A stretch of DNA of 64,000 nucleotides from M3007 sp031373665 (GTDB lineage: Bacteria > Bacteroidota > Bacteroidia > Chitinophagales > Saprospiraceae). Positions 1-9,359 of this stretch are shown piece by piece. A model generated the notes under the pieces. That model was given only the letters and a program-made list of their open reading frames with translations. It made no database searches and was not told where the DNA came from. The DNA lies in assembly GCA_031373665.1 (NCBI GenBank), contig JANMMZ010000083.1, positions 1-64,000 of the forward strand, in the 5' to 3' direction. A program made the translations under genes and the position numbers. Position 1 is the first letter of the stretch, and every line of letters begins with the position of its first letter.

Positions 1-1283
1 GGAGCCGTTTTCCACCAAAAAAGGAGATTTAACAAAAGAATTATGGATAATCCAGCCTTTATTTTATCTTTTTTCATGACATAATACAAGGCTACTAGCG
101 GCATCAACGCATTGATCGCCAACAATATTTGCCAAGGTTTGTCTTGGTGGTGCCACCATCGGGGAAACCATTGCTGAATGGGTAATGACAATATATAATC
201 GGGATCGTAAGAAACCACCCTTGACCAGGACTCAATAAACCTTTTTTCTGAAATTACTGAGGTCAACGGTATTTTCCAATCGAACGAAAATAGATCAATG
301 GAAGGGAATGGATAAATCAAATACCCAGAAAGAATGATGTTTCTAAGCACAAATGGCAATAATATTAGAAGCCCTAACCCTACAAGGTTTCGATACAAAC
401 GCCACTGAAACGGCACGACCAAAACAATCATAAAAATCATAAACAGCGCACTCAATTTGATCGTGGGCAGATAAAAAGCCAAAATACAGATCAAAACCAT
501 GCGAGTCCAAGGCTTTTCGGTATTAAGAAACCATATACTGATATATACAATAAGTGCCGCTACAAAAATATCAGGTGTAGGACTATGCGCTGTACGAATC
601 AGAAAAAACAGTGTAAAAAGTCCTGTTAACCAATAGAATACGCATAAAGATAATTGTCCACTATTCATTGTTTTTTGAATCTGCCGAATGATTCTAGCCC
701 CTACCAAAGCCAATATAAGCCCATTGAGTGGATAGATCACGATATTGAATGCGAGGGGAAGTGCTGCCCCGTTGAATAGGGCTGAAATCAAGAAAAAATG
801 TGCATTGAACGCTAACCTTCCATGTAGGTTGCCCAAGCCAGGCACTGCTGGATATTTGGAAGCCCATTCTATGGCTTGTGCGTGGTACAATGCCGAATCA
901 TATACCTCCGGCTGTTGAACGGAGTAGGCCAGCACTATGGCTGAAAGGGTCAATATGGCTGTTTTGTAGAGCCATGTGACGCTTTTCCACGCTAATTTAC
1001 ACTGATTGAATAGGGTGCGGCACTCCGCCCTGCACCAAAAAGCAGACAAGATAGATATGCCTAATACAATATTATTGGCCAAAGCATCTAAAGGCATAAA
1101 AATAGAATACCAGGCCAAAAACGTTGTGAGTAGCACCATACCAAGCACAATCCAGGCATCTACTGGTATTTCTTCATTTTTTTTCTGTGCCGAAAAAAAA
1201 GTATTGAATACCTTCGCGGCTCCTATCCCTAAAAGCAGGCAAATACAACAAATATAACCCCAAAAAAGAACTAAGACCAGCAT
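1..1283 (-). CDS. Polytopic membrane protein, partial (C-terminus beyond window)
   Basis: Translating the minus strand from the ATG at 1283 gives an uninterrupted frame of about 427 residues that runs off the left edge without a stop, so the C-terminus is missing. The product is very hydrophobic, with about nine or more predicted membrane segments (first at residues 3-22). Around residues 125-160 it has a YDSALYHAQAIEW segment followed by PGLGNLHGRLAFN. This resembles the large integral membrane proteins that NCBI labels the LIC_10190 family, recalled and not searched. Acidic and His residues in the first periplasmic loop also recall GT-C glycosyltransferases, but no catalytic motif can be assigned. 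A good promoter lies upstream at 1410-1403, giving a leader of about 115 nt. A role in envelope glycan or lipid handling is inference only. Confidence 0.75.
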   Translation of the reverse strand, partial: MLVLVLFWGYICCICLLLGIGAAKVFNTFFSAQKKNEEIPVDAWIVLGMVLLTTFLAWYSIFMPLDALANNIVLGISILSAFWCRAECRTLFNQCKLAWKSVTWLYKTAILTLSAIVLAYSVQQPEVYDSALYHAQAIEWASKYPAVPGLGNLHGRLAFNAHFFLISALFNGAALPLAFNIVIYPLNGLILALVGARIIRQIQKTMNSGQLSLCVFYWLTGLFTLFFLIRTAHSPTPDIFVAALIVYISIWFLNTEKPWTRMVLICILAFYLPTIKLSALFMIFMIVLVVPFQWRLYRNLVGLGLLILLPFVLRNIILSGYLIYPFPSIDLFSFDWKIPLTSVISEKRFIESWSRVVSYDPDYILSLPIQQWFPRWWHHQDKPWQILLAINALMPLVALYYVMKKDKIKAGLSIILLLNLLFWWKTA

Positions 1284-1402
1284 TAGGCAATAATGAATGT
1301 ATTAGTAGCCTGTCTTACAACCAATTGATTATGAACAACTTACGATCATCCAAACCGTGGTATATTTTCACACCACCAATATTAGTTACAAAACTATCGC
1401 AG

Positions 1403-1410
1403 CAAAGATA
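1403..1410 (-). promoter_or_regulatory. Bacteroidota -7 promoter element
   Basis: On the minus strand the sequence reads TATCTTTG, an exact match to the Bacteroidota sigma-70 -7 consensus TAnnTTTG. It would drive the leftward membrane-protein gene starting at 1283. It lies only 12 bases before the start codon of the rightward HAD gene, so the two genes diverge from overlapping control DNA. Confidence 0.5.
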
Positions 1411-1421
1411 AAAAACTACTC

Positions 1422-2039
1422 ATGCGCAACACCATTATTTTTGATTTGGGCGGTGTCTTAATTGACTGGAATCCCGAATATGTATTCAAGTCCATCATTC
1501 TTGATGAAGATCGAAGGAAATTTTTCTTTGAAAATATTTGTACCCACGATTGGAATATAGAGCAAGATGGAGGGCGTAGTATAGCCGATGCCAACGACCT
1601 GCTCATAGCGCAGTGGCCCGATTGGGAATTTGAAATCAGGTCTTTCTACGGTCGGTGGGTAGAGATGCTTGGTGGCCCCATAAATCCGACAGTGGCACTC
1701 CTAAAAGACCTACGGGATGATCCACAATATAGAATATTAGCACTGACCAACTGGAGCGCGGAAACCTTCCCCATTGCACTGGATCTTTATGATTTTTTGC
1801 ACTGGTTTGAAGGTATTGTAGTATCGGGAGATGAAAAAACCCGAAAACCATTTGCCGATATTTATGAGATCCTGCTGGAACGCTATCAAGTGGATCCCAG
1901 CGATGCTATCTTCATAGATGACAACCAAAACAATGTATTGGCTGCTGAAGCACTAGGCATCGCCGGAATTCACTTTTTAAGCACCGATCAGTTAAAGTCT
2001 GATTTAGACAACATGGGCGTTTCTACTTGGCACAAATAA
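1422..2039 (+). CDS. HAD-family hydrolase (YihX-like phosphatase)
   Basis: A 205-residue HAD subfamily IA hydrolase. Motif I is FDLGGV (nucleophile Asp8, with Gly in place of the usual second Asp, as in YihX-type sugar-phosphate phosphatases). Motif II is LTNWS near residue 108, the motif III Lys is in KTRKPF near residue 142, and motif IV is FIDDNQNN near residue 167. The cap region lies between motifs I and II. The expected reaction is dephosphorylation of a small phospho-metabolite in the cytosol, and the substrate cannot be told from sequence. The ATG at 1422 places motif I at the family-typical position. Its 3' end overlaps the 3' end of the convergent CotH-type gene by 17 bp, so no terminator separates them. 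Confidence 0.9.
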   Translation: MRNTIIFDLGGVLIDWNPEYVFKSIILDEDRRKFFFENICTHDWNIEQDGGRSIADANDLLIAQWPDWEFEIRSFYGRWVEMLGGPINPTVALLKDLRDDPQYRILALTNWSAETFPIALDLYDFLHWFEGIVVSGDEKTRKPFADIYEILLERYQVDPSDAIFIDDNQNNVLAAEALGIAGIHFLSTDQLKSDLDNMGVSTWHK

Positions 2040-4548
2040 CTTTGATGGTTTGGGTTTCCAGACCAGCCTTTAGCGATAGCATATATACCCCTGAAGGCAA
2101 TCCTTCGTTATCAAAATTTAGGACGTGTGTACCCGACCCCTGTGGTGTATTCTCCAAGATCACAGATACTGTTTCTCCAAGCAAATTGACCAATGTCACT
2201 TTGACATTGGCTGCCACTGGCAAATTGTACTCTACCGTAAACTGATCTTCAAAAACAGTAGGATAAGCCAAAACGCTAGGCTTTTTCGCTGTTTCTACCT
2301 CATTGGTTGGTACATTACCTGATCTAAAATGTGCAATAATAGTATCGGCTACGGTCAAATTAAGCAGTGCTGTAGCCGCCGTAGAGTCTATAAAAGTATG
2401 GTTTGACGCAGACCAATAATCAAATACGTATTGCTGTGGCAATTTGGTTGTAGCGGTCATTTTAGTGCCAATACCGCCAAAATAGTTGCCCGCAACATAA
2501 CCACTTGGGAAATCCAAACTGTTTACTTGAAGGGTACCTGCCTCTGGGGGATCTACTTTTATTACTGTGCCGTATGGGCCATTGAGGGTGTAACACTCTT
2601 TCAATCCATCGGGCAACTCTCCACACCGAATGGTAATAAAGTTCCGCATCTTATTTACATGAGCCAACCATTGGTCATAACTGCCATCCCAGCGTTCGCA
2701 GTGTTGCATCATTTCGGGTTGGATAATGGACACAATGGTATCCAAGTAATTCAGCATGTTTTCACAGCCAAATACAGTATTCATCAAATCGGCTTGGCGG
2801 GTGATGTAGTACTGATTGAAATCAGGGTTTTGACGCAATTTTTTCAATACCTTTATGTGCCCTTTGGGATCTGAACCACCAGTAAGCGTTTCTGGATCGC
2901 AAGGGAGGGCGTAAGGGCTTGTATCAGGAATGCCAGTATAGTTGATATAGTGACCAAAAGTAGCATCATTGTCCCAGAGGATATAGCCCCATTTTTGATG
3001 GCCACCTTCTGGATTGAGGCCGCGCCACCAACCAGTATTATAATTCAACCAGTCAGAGCAAACCGTGAATCCATTGGCAATCACATAATCGGCTAGACTT
3101 TTTACGTCGTAACGTTCATCCACATAAGCATATTTAGCCGGGTCGGCCATACTATTGTTTTGTATAAAATTATACAAAGATTGGTAGTTGGCTAATGCTG
3201 TATTGCCTCCATACTCTGCCCAAGTATTGCCCCAAGTAAGGATGTATTGAATATCAAATTTGCCTTGACCATAGTAATAATCAGTATAATCATGGTCGTC
3301 TGGCAATTCACGAAGGTCATAAACACCCCAGTATTGGCCATTCAGGTACAAAATCGCTTTTTCGCTGCGGCGCACATCCAAATGCAAGCCTCCACGATCG
3401 GCCAAGTTGTGTATATAGGCATCTCTGATATGGGCAGAACCACTGGTGCCGCTGGCATCAGGGAAATTGTCATCGCCCGCTGCACGGAGTATAAACCGTT
3501 GGTATTCATCGCGAGAAGAGCGTTCAAAAATCTTTTCTTCGATAGAGCCATTGTAGCCAAACTCATCGCGGCTCACCCAGTCAAGAGACCGTTGGTCATT
3601 CACCCAAGAGTCTTGACCATGGGAGTTCAGTTCGCCGTACGCTTCGCTTTTACGAGTTTTATCCTTGCCAAAATACTCACAAGAGCCTTGAGGACGCAAG
3701 CCTTGGTTGCCATTGGCCAATTCTAAAACTCCATCAGAACCAACGGATATGACGACCAGCGAATGATCAACATTAATGAAAAAAGTATTGTATTCCACAA
3801 AACTTGGCAACACTTGCGGATCACTACTAAACGTAGTTGCCTTCAAAACAGTGGTGCTGGATATTTTGATGGGAGTACTGTACTGCGTTGACGTTGCCAC
3901 AGGTTCATCACCATTAAGTGTATATCTGATCACAGCATTCGTTTCTGTAGTAGTGATGGCTACCGTCACAGAATCTTGATAAAATCCCGCCGTTTGGTTC
4001 ATATCAGGGCGATCAGCAAAGCCTGCATACATCAATGTGCCATTGTTGGTGGCACCGGGCGATGGCGCAGTGCAAATCTTCCATACTGCGCTACCATCGG
4101 TAGCCCTAGCCAATGACTGGTGGTTTCTGCTTTTCTTTATCTTTATGTCTTGTAGAATTACCCCGGCAGGACTGGCCAATATGAGGTGTTCCGCGTTACT
4201 TTTGGTCTGAGTCAGTTTGAAATTAGTATGCAATTGATTGGAAGCAATCACGCCCCTACCCGAACACCAAATGCGCAAAAAACCGCCCGGTGAGATTTTA
4301 GCAACGCTCGAAACTGGTATTTCCCATTTTTGGGGTTTGTCTTCATTATCACTCATGGTATATCCAGCAAGGTTGACCGTATCTGTCAATGAGGTATTGT
4401 ATAACTCGATCCAATCATCGTACTCTTGAAATGAATTGGCAAACTGAGCCCAATTGGAGCAAGAATATTCATTGATCACTACCTGCGCTTGCAAAGCACC
4501 GACCATAAGTGATGAAAATAATAAGCAGAGGTACGTAAATTTTTTCAT
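2023..4548 (-). CDS. CotH kinase-family T9SS-secreted protein with lamin-tail domain
   Basis: An 841-residue secreted protein. Residues 1-21 form a signal peptide ending ALQAQ. A lamin-tail domain follows (about 22-150, starting VVINEYSCSNW and including DDWIELYN), then a chitobiase/hexosaminidase C-terminal-like segment (about 185-250, IRYTLNGDEP). A CotH domain follows (about 320-650) with the acidic WDNDATFG motif expected to bind ATP and metal. The C-terminal 75 residues form a type A T9SS sorting domain (YPTVFEDQF to GVYMLSLKAG). CotH enzymes phosphorylate secreted proteins in spore formers. Activity here is inferred from the domain only. After T9SS export the protein would be released or anchored at the surface. 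Its tail overlaps the HAD gene by 17 bp. Confidence 0.88.
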   Translation of the reverse strand: MKKFTYLCLLFSSLMVGALQAQVVINEYSCSNWAQFANSFQEYDDWIELYNTSLTDTVNLAGYTMSDNEDKPQKWEIPVSSVAKISPGGFLRIWCSGRGVIASNQLHTNFKLTQTKSNAEHLILASPAGVILQDIKIKKSRNHQSLARATDGSAVWKICTAPSPGATNNGTLMYAGFADRPDMNQTAGFYQDSVTVAITTTETNAVIRYTLNGDEPVATSTQYSTPIKISSTTVLKATTFSSDPQVLPSFVEYNTFFINVDHSLVVISVGSDGVLELANGNQGLRPQGSCEYFGKDKTRKSEAYGELNSHGQDSWVNDQRSLDWVSRDEFGYNGSIEEKIFERSSRDEYQRFILRAAGDDNFPDASGTSGSAHIRDAYIHNLADRGGLHLDVRRSEKAILYLNGQYWGVYDLRELPDDHDYTDYYYGQGKFDIQYILTWGNTWAEYGGNTALANYQSLYNFIQNNSMADPAKYAYVDERYDVKSLADYVIANGFTVCSDWLNYNTGWWRGLNPEGGHQKWGYILWDNDATFGHYINYTGIPDTSPYALPCDPETLTGGSDPKGHIKVLKKLRQNPDFNQYYITRQADLMNTVFGCENMLNYLDTIVSIIQPEMMQHCERWDGSYDQWLAHVNKMRNFITIRCGELPDGLKECYTLNGPYGTVIKVDPPEAGTLQVNSLDFPSGYVAGNYFGGIGTKMTATTKLPQQYVFDYWSASNHTFIDSTAATALLNLTVADTIIAHFRSGNVPTNEVETAKKPSVLAYPTVFEDQFTVEYNLPVAANVKVTLVNLLGETVSVILENTPQGSGTHVLNFDNEGLPSGVYMLSLKAGLETQTIKVICAK

Positions 4549-4620
4549 GTAATTAAATTCTTATAAGTAATAATTTGTATTCCTAAAGGCGATATTATTA
4601 AAACGCCCCATTTGGAGAAT

Positions 4621-4628
4621 CAAAATTA
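4621..4628 (-). promoter_or_regulatory. Possible -7 element for the CotH-family gene
   Basis: The minus strand reads TAATTTTG, matching TAnnTTTG, 73 bases upstream of the CotH-family start. No convincing -33 TTTG lies at the right distance and the region is AT-rich, so a chance match is possible. Confidence 0.3.
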
Positions 4629-4696
4629 TGACTTTATTGAGAATTTAATGTAAATTTTTCAATAAATGATATTAATAGACAAAGTAATTTTGTCAC

Positions 4697-5977
4697 CTAC
4701 AAACCCAGCCTCTTCGTAACCCTGATTTTGTCAAGCCTTCGCCCATCCATCGCAGTTACTTCAAAATGATACCCTTCCCAATCAAAACTATTACCAACTT
4801 TGGGCATAGAATCGAGTCGGAATATGACCAATCCGCCTAAAGTAGAGAATTCTGCGTCGGAATATTCCCCCGCCGCAAGATCAAAATACCTTAAAAACTC
4901 AAAAAATGGATATTGTCCATCAGCAATCCAAGTAGTGGGACTTGTTTGTTCCATATTATACTCATCACTCGATGATTCTGATACATCGCCAACCAGCGCA
5001 TCCAATAAATCATCCATCGTGATGATCCCTTGTAACGTACCAAACTCATCCACAGCGAAAGCATAGTGCATCCGTTGATCTCGGAAATCATCCAATAATT
5101 TGTACGCCGAAGATGACACTGGTACATAAATCGGCTCTAAGATCATTTTTTTCAAATCAAAATCAGGCGTGTGGATGGTGCGGAATAGGTCTTTGAGCGA
5201 TACCACACCCACCAACTCATCCAAATCCCCATCAGCCACTGGATAGTAACTGTGTATTTCTTCATTGACGCTTTCTCGTACCGAATCGGCATTGGCATCC
5301 ATATCCAACCAAATCAAGTCAGAGCGATGGGTCATCAATGCCCCCACTTTGCGGTCGCCCAAGGCAAAAACCCGCTCTACAATATCTTGCTCGATTTCAC
5401 GGATTTCGCCACTTTCGGTGCTCTCGTTGAGCATACTCTTGATTTCTTCTTCTGTAATGATGCCTCCATGACTTGATTTGATGCCCAGCAGCCGTAGCAC
5501 CACATCATTGATGGTCGTAAGTAACCAAACAAAAGGCGATGTTAGTTTGGATAGTAAATGCATGGGGCGGCTCACCACCGAAGCAATGGCCTCAGGTGCT
5601 GACAATCCAATCCGTTTGGGCAACAACTCTCCCAATAATATGGATACAAATGTGGTGAACAGCAAGACCAAAGGTGTAGCAATAGTCTTGGAATACGGTG
5701 CTAAAAAAGAAATTTTATCTAAAAATACTACCGTGGGTGCAGTCAGCCTTTCACCAGAATAAATACCGAGTAAAATACCGATCAAAGTGATGCCAATCTG
5801 AACGGTAGAAAGAAAATTGGTTGGGTTTTCGGCCAATTCAAGGGCTTTTTTTGCACCTTTATCGCCGCCCTTAGCGGCATTTTCCAATTTGAATTTACGA
5901 GAAGAAATAACCGATATTTCTGACATGGCAAAAACGCCATTGATTAGGGTCAGGGCTATTAGAATTAAAATGTCCAT
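4697..5977 (-). CDS. CorC/HlyC-family transporter (CNNM-CBS-CorC_HlyC)
   Basis: A 426-residue inner-membrane protein with the standard order: a CNNM (DUF21) transmembrane domain (about 1-190), a CBS pair (about 205-330, including VVSLKDLFRTI and GIITMDDLLDALVGD) and a C-terminal CorC_HlyC domain (about 345-425). The family is linked to Mg/Co efflux and resistance; the name hemolysin is historical. MDILILIALTLINGVF puts the first membrane helix at the very N-terminus, supporting this ATG. The length is normal and nothing appears missing. The upstream neighbour 5992-7020 runs in the same direction with a 14-bp gap, so co-transcription is likely. Confidence 0.9.
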   Translation of the reverse strand: MDILILIALTLINGVFAMSEISVISSRKFKLENAAKGGDKGAKKALELAENPTNFLSTVQIGITLIGILLGIYSGERLTAPTVVFLDKISFLAPYSKTIATPLVLLFTTFVSILLGELLPKRIGLSAPEAIASVVSRPMHLLSKLTSPFVWLLTTINDVVLRLLGIKSSHGGIITEEEIKSMLNESTESGEIREIEQDIVERVFALGDRKVGALMTHRSDLIWLDMDANADSVRESVNEEIHSYYPVADGDLDELVGVVSLKDLFRTIHTPDFDLKKMILEPIYVPVSSSAYKLLDDFRDQRMHYAFAVDEFGTLQGIITMDDLLDALVGDVSESSSDEYNMEQTSPTTWIADGQYPFFEFLRYFDLAAGEYSDAEFSTLGGLVIFRLDSMPKVGNSFDWEGYHFEVTAMDGRRLDKIRVTKRLGL

Positions 5978-5991
5978 TGTTATTTTACTGA

Positions 5992-7020
5992 CTAATGACT
6001 GGTTTTGATGTAATATAGTGGCTTTTCATACCTGAAATTACCCTCTGAGTCCATAACCTCAATCACAGGCCCCGCCATGTCGGTACAAATTGAAAGCCGA
6101 TGCTTTCGTTCGTCCCAATACCAAGTTTGGAACAACCGCAACCGCTTAATATCTCCTTGATTTATTTCATTTCGAATCACCACCACTTTTTCTTCATAAG
6201 TTTCAGGGTCAAAGGTAACAATGGTATCCATATGAACCGCCAAATAAAATCTTTCGTCCATAGTCATCAGTTTTTCATCATCATAACTGTGGTAAACTTT
6301 CAATTTGGGATCATAAATAAGCCCTCTGATACTGTGCTCTAATGGAAATTGGAAACCATCAAATACCTTTAGCATTTGAGGTTGGTTGGTATTAATAATT
6401 GTAGCCGGTTGGCGGGTTTTGGTTTCTTTGGCCCATACAATACTGTTTTTGGTTAATTTTGGCCGATCATCACTGGGTTTGAACCAATACAAGGGTGCGA
6501 AACTAGACGTATCAGCCGCATAATCTGTTAATTTAATCATGGGCGCAATAGCGGTCACTACCGTATTCCAACTACTAGTTTTTTGGTTATAATACAAGAT
6601 TTGGTGCAATCGCCATGCCTTGTATTCACTGTATGGATTGTACTCGTTTGCTACAACTAGAATCTTTTCTTCATAGGTCTCTGGATCAAAAGTCACCACC
6701 GTATCTATACGGATCAATCTGTTTCGAGGGTTCAATGGACGGGTACATTTGGGGTCATCAAAAATCGGCAACGCCCCGCTCATAGCATCGTGGTGTACCA
6801 ACGCTGCCAAACTGACATTGCTCAAATAAGGTTCATTCTGCTTTGTACGAAGCAGTTTGAGGGTTTTTAGCCCCAGTTCAAACTCGTCTTCTAGATTAGG
6901 CCCATCCACGATCCAATCCTGCTCAATTTCTGCCGCCCAGACAATGTTTTTGTTTTTTAGGAAATCGGATTGTGCGCTCAACCAACAAGGAAGAAGCCAT
7001 AACAAAAGGAAAGTACGCAT
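5992..7020 (-). CDS. Tandem-duplicated GldN-like secreted protein
   Basis: The frame is open further upstream, but the ATG at 7020 is preferred because it starts a clean signal peptide (MRTFLLLWLLPCWLSAQS). The mature protein consists of two homologous halves of about 165 residues. Each opens with N-IVWA-E. Each then has D-T-VTFDPETYEEK, a block of the type N-x(6)-K-x-RL-Q followed by aromatic residues, and a terminal PLYWFK or PLYYIK. This C-terminal pattern resembles GldN/PorN, the periplasmic T9SS ring component that pairs with GldK. Usual GldN carries one such unit, so a two-unit version is unusual. No gldK, gldL or gldM is nearby, so this may be a divergent paralogue, not the core component. 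The GldN assignment is by pattern only. Confidence 0.6.
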   Translation of the reverse strand: MRTFLLLWLLPCWLSAQSDFLKNKNIVWAAEIEQDWIVDGPNLEDEFELGLKTLKLLRTKQNEPYLSNVSLAALVHHDAMSGALPIFDDPKCTRPLNPRNRLIRIDTVVTFDPETYEEKILVVANEYNPYSEYKAWRLHQILYYNQKTSSWNTVVTAIAPMIKLTDYAADTSSFAPLYWFKPSDDRPKLTKNSIVWAKETKTRQPATIINTNQPQMLKVFDGFQFPLEHSIRGLIYDPKLKVYHSYDDEKLMTMDERFYLAVHMDTIVTFDPETYEEKVVVIRNEINQGDIKRLRLFQTWYWDERKHRLSICTDMAGPVIEVMDSEGNFRYEKPLYYIKTSH

Positions 7021-7241
7021 GATAATTGGTTGTTTTGTTTTGCAATTTAGGATAAGTAAACGTATATGGTTGGGATAAAGTATTGGAGTCCGCTCTATAT
7101 CATGACGACTCAAAAGCAAAAAAACCTTTGGAAAACTGCCAAGGATAGCACTATATTGCGACTAAATTGACAAATGAAAGTCCAAATATTAGATTAATTA
7201 ATTCGATATTCCCAATAAACTTTAACATTAAACAAAACACT

Positions 7242-7655
7242 ATGTTTTTCGAGCAAATCATTAATAAAGTGACCATGAATCCCAAGCAACTGTTTTTGAT
7301 AGATGGATTGGGGGCAGTTTTATCAGCATTTTTATTGGGTGTGGTTTTAGTGAGGTTTGAAAACTTCATTGGAATGCCACAAAAGACACTTTACTTGCTC
7401 GCAATATTGCCTTGTATTTTCGCATTTTACGATTTTTTCTGCTATTTACGGGTAAAAGAATATCGGAAACCATACTTGAAGGTCATTGCCTTTTCCAATC
7501 TGGTTTATTGCTTTATTTCAATTGGCTTCTTGTTTCGGCACAGACAGGAATTGACTAACTTAGGCTGGGTTTATTTTTTACTTGAAATATTAATTATTCT
7601 TATACTCGTTGTCATTGAACTTAAAACTGATGCGAAGGCACGGTTAAATATATGA
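7242..7655 (+). CDS. Small conserved membrane protein
   Basis: A 137-residue protein with four predicted membrane helices. The ATG at 7242 (MFFEQIINKVTMNPKQ) is preferred, with 7275 (MNPKQLFLIDGLG) as the alternative. The first helix is in LFLIDGLGAVLSAFLLGVVL. It looks like a conserved hypothetical protein family seen in flavobacteria, for which I know no function. The stop overlaps the start of the next gene (ATGA at 7652-7655), so the two are probably translationally coupled. This stretch looks more AT-rich than its neighbours, consistent with recent acquisition. Confidence 0.65.
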   Translation: MFFEQIINKVTMNPKQLFLIDGLGAVLSAFLLGVVLVRFENFIGMPQKTLYLLAILPCIFAFYDFFCYLRVKEYRKPYLKVIAFSNLVYCFISIGFLFRHRQELTNLGWVYFLLEILIILILVVIELKTDAKARLNI

Positions 7656-7942
7656 AAAAAATTGGATTAGTAGGCGGCATAAGTTGGGTATCAACAATGG
7701 ACTATTATAAGTTCATAAACGAAGGGGTTAACTCAAAATTAGGTGGACTCAACTTTGCAGAATGTGTTATTTATTCTCTAAATTTTGGCGATATACAAGC
7801 ATTGATTGACCGTGGTGCCGAATGTATCATATTAGGTTGTACCGAAATACCCATGTTGATCAGCCAAGCAGATGTTGAAATCCCTATTTTTGATACGACA
7901 AAAATACACTCGGAGGCAATTGTAGAATTTATAATATCATAA
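7652..7942 (+). pseudogene. Aspartate/glutamate racemase family, internally deleted
   Basis: Only 96 codons, where the family usually has about 230. The N-terminus is normal (MKKIGLVGGISWVSTMDYY, then NFAECVIYSLNFGDIQ). The sequence then jumps directly to the family C-terminal part (RGAECIILGCTEIPMLI, then PIFDTTKIH). About 130 residues are missing in frame, including the first catalytic cysteine; the second (GCTE) remains. Since catalysis needs both cysteines, the product should be inactive as a racemase. The start overlaps the upstream membrane-protein stop. It could be an assembly artefact, but the junction is in frame and clean. Without the deletion it would be a standard amino-acid racemase. 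Confidence 0.75.
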
Positions 7943-7985
7943 GGTTTGGGTGTTAAAAACTCCACTCAGAGCCCGTAAAAATTTC

Positions 7986-9329
7986 TCATTTTGGTAAAGT
8001 TGTATCAAAAGGCTTCGCCCATGGATTCAAATAAATAGACCGATAGTATTCAAAACTATTTTCGTCGTAACGGATAATACCCGCATTGTACTGATATATT
8101 TGAAAAAGATTGACGGTCAGCAAAAAAGCACCCAAACCAAGAACAAGTAATTGCCACTTTTTATTCAAACAATACTCCACCAGGGCCGCAAATGCTACTA
8201 TAAATACTGGGTAACTCTGAACCAATGCCCTGCAAGCATAACTTCCACCATAACGCCAATCAGACCAAGCAGTGATAATCCATAGATTAAGCAGGCAAAA
8301 AATAATGATAGAACGTCGAAATGGCATATCTTTTAAATACCAAAAACCCACCACAAAGAAAATAGTGATCGGTGTATAGATAAACCACCCTTTTTCAAAA
8401 CCAATCAAAACTCGAAACCAAGGATTCAGGAAATACCATTTGCTCCCTACATCATATATGAAATGCCCAGTGGCGTATTTCCAGTAAATCAACTGTGGTG
8501 CTATCCCAGCCATTCCACCTGCTACAGCCCAAATCACCTGCTTATAATATTGACTAACTAGAGTCCATTTGGCTTTCGCAGCTTCTTTTGTATGCGTATT
8601 CCAAAGCAAGGGAATAAATACCATAATGGCCTCGGTTGGCCGACTCATGGTCGCTAATCCCAGCACCCACCCTGCGGCAAAAGCAATGCCAGCCGTCGGC
8701 TTATCATGCCATTTTTTTGTGAGTAGCAAAATGAGCGCATATAAAGGGAATATGTATATGTGGCTCTGTGCGCCATCAATAGACAGGTATTGAATCCAAT
8801 TGGTACCAAGTGTACCTAAAACCAGTACTGTGGCGGTTGTCAAATCGCTGAAATAACATAAAAGAAAACGCCGCAACACCCAAAGACCCAAAAAAGCGTA
8901 GAAAAACGAGGCAAAAATAATACCCCATTGATAAGGCAATGAAAATCCATCCGCAGGATATCCAAATGAAGCAGCCGTCAAATGTGCAAGCATAAAAAAA
9001 GGCATTTGCATCAAGGCAACTCCCCCCAAATACTTATAAACGTGTTTCCCATTGGGACTTGGATTGATCTGATAGAGCCATTCACCGCCCTTTACTCCAT
9101 ACTGAAGGTGCATTGGAGCGATCCATTCAGTAGAACTTATATCGCCATAAATAACAGTGGCGGGCAGACACATGTAATACCCGAAAGCATCAAAAGTGAT
9201 ATGACTGAATACCTTTGCCTCTGACGCTTTCAGGTAATAGTGATGCCGAATGCATGATGCTGCCAAGAAAATAAACAGACATGCCCAAAAAGAGTATTTA
9301 TTTTTTGTAGGGAAGTGTAGAGTACTCAA
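7986..9329 (-). CDS. GT-C-like polytopic membrane protein
   Basis: A 447-residue protein with about ten predicted membrane helices. An early periplasmic loop carries HITFDAFGYYMCLPATVIYGD, and a later one has GVKGGEWLYQINPSPNGKH. Such an acidic first loop followed by many helices is typical of GT-C glycosyltransferases and relatives that use lipid-linked sugars, but no named family is certain. The start is TTG at 9329; an in-frame stop lies just upstream and no ATG occurs before the second helix. The gene converges on the racemase remnant, 43 bp apart. It is the downstream member of a leftward run with 9360-9827 and 9857-10660, although the functions look unrelated. Confidence 0.7.
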   Translation of the reverse strand: MSTLHFPTKNKYSFWACLFIFLAASCIRHHYYLKASEAKVFSHITFDAFGYYMCLPATVIYGDISSTEWIAPMHLQYGVKGGEWLYQINPSPNGKHVYKYLGGVALMQMPFFMLAHLTAASFGYPADGFSLPYQWGIIFASFFYAFLGLWVLRRFLLCYFSDLTTATVLVLGTLGTNWIQYLSIDGAQSHIYIFPLYALILLLTKKWHDKPTAGIAFAAGWVLGLATMSRPTEAIMVFIPLLWNTHTKEAAKAKWTLVSQYYKQVIWAVAGGMAGIAPQLIYWKYATGHFIYDVGSKWYFLNPWFRVLIGFEKGWFIYTPITIFFVVGFWYLKDMPFRRSIIIFCLLNLWIITAWSDWRYGGSYACRALVQSYPVFIVAFAALVEYCLNKKWQLLVLGLGAFLLTVNLFQIYQYNAGIIRYDENSFEYYRSIYLNPWAKPFDTTLPK

Positions 9330-9359
9330 TGTTTTGAATGATTATATTTTATCTGTACT

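Noticed and set aside
2431..2874. 147-codon plus-strand frame inside the CotH gene
   Set aside because: Antisense shadow of a well-supported gene.
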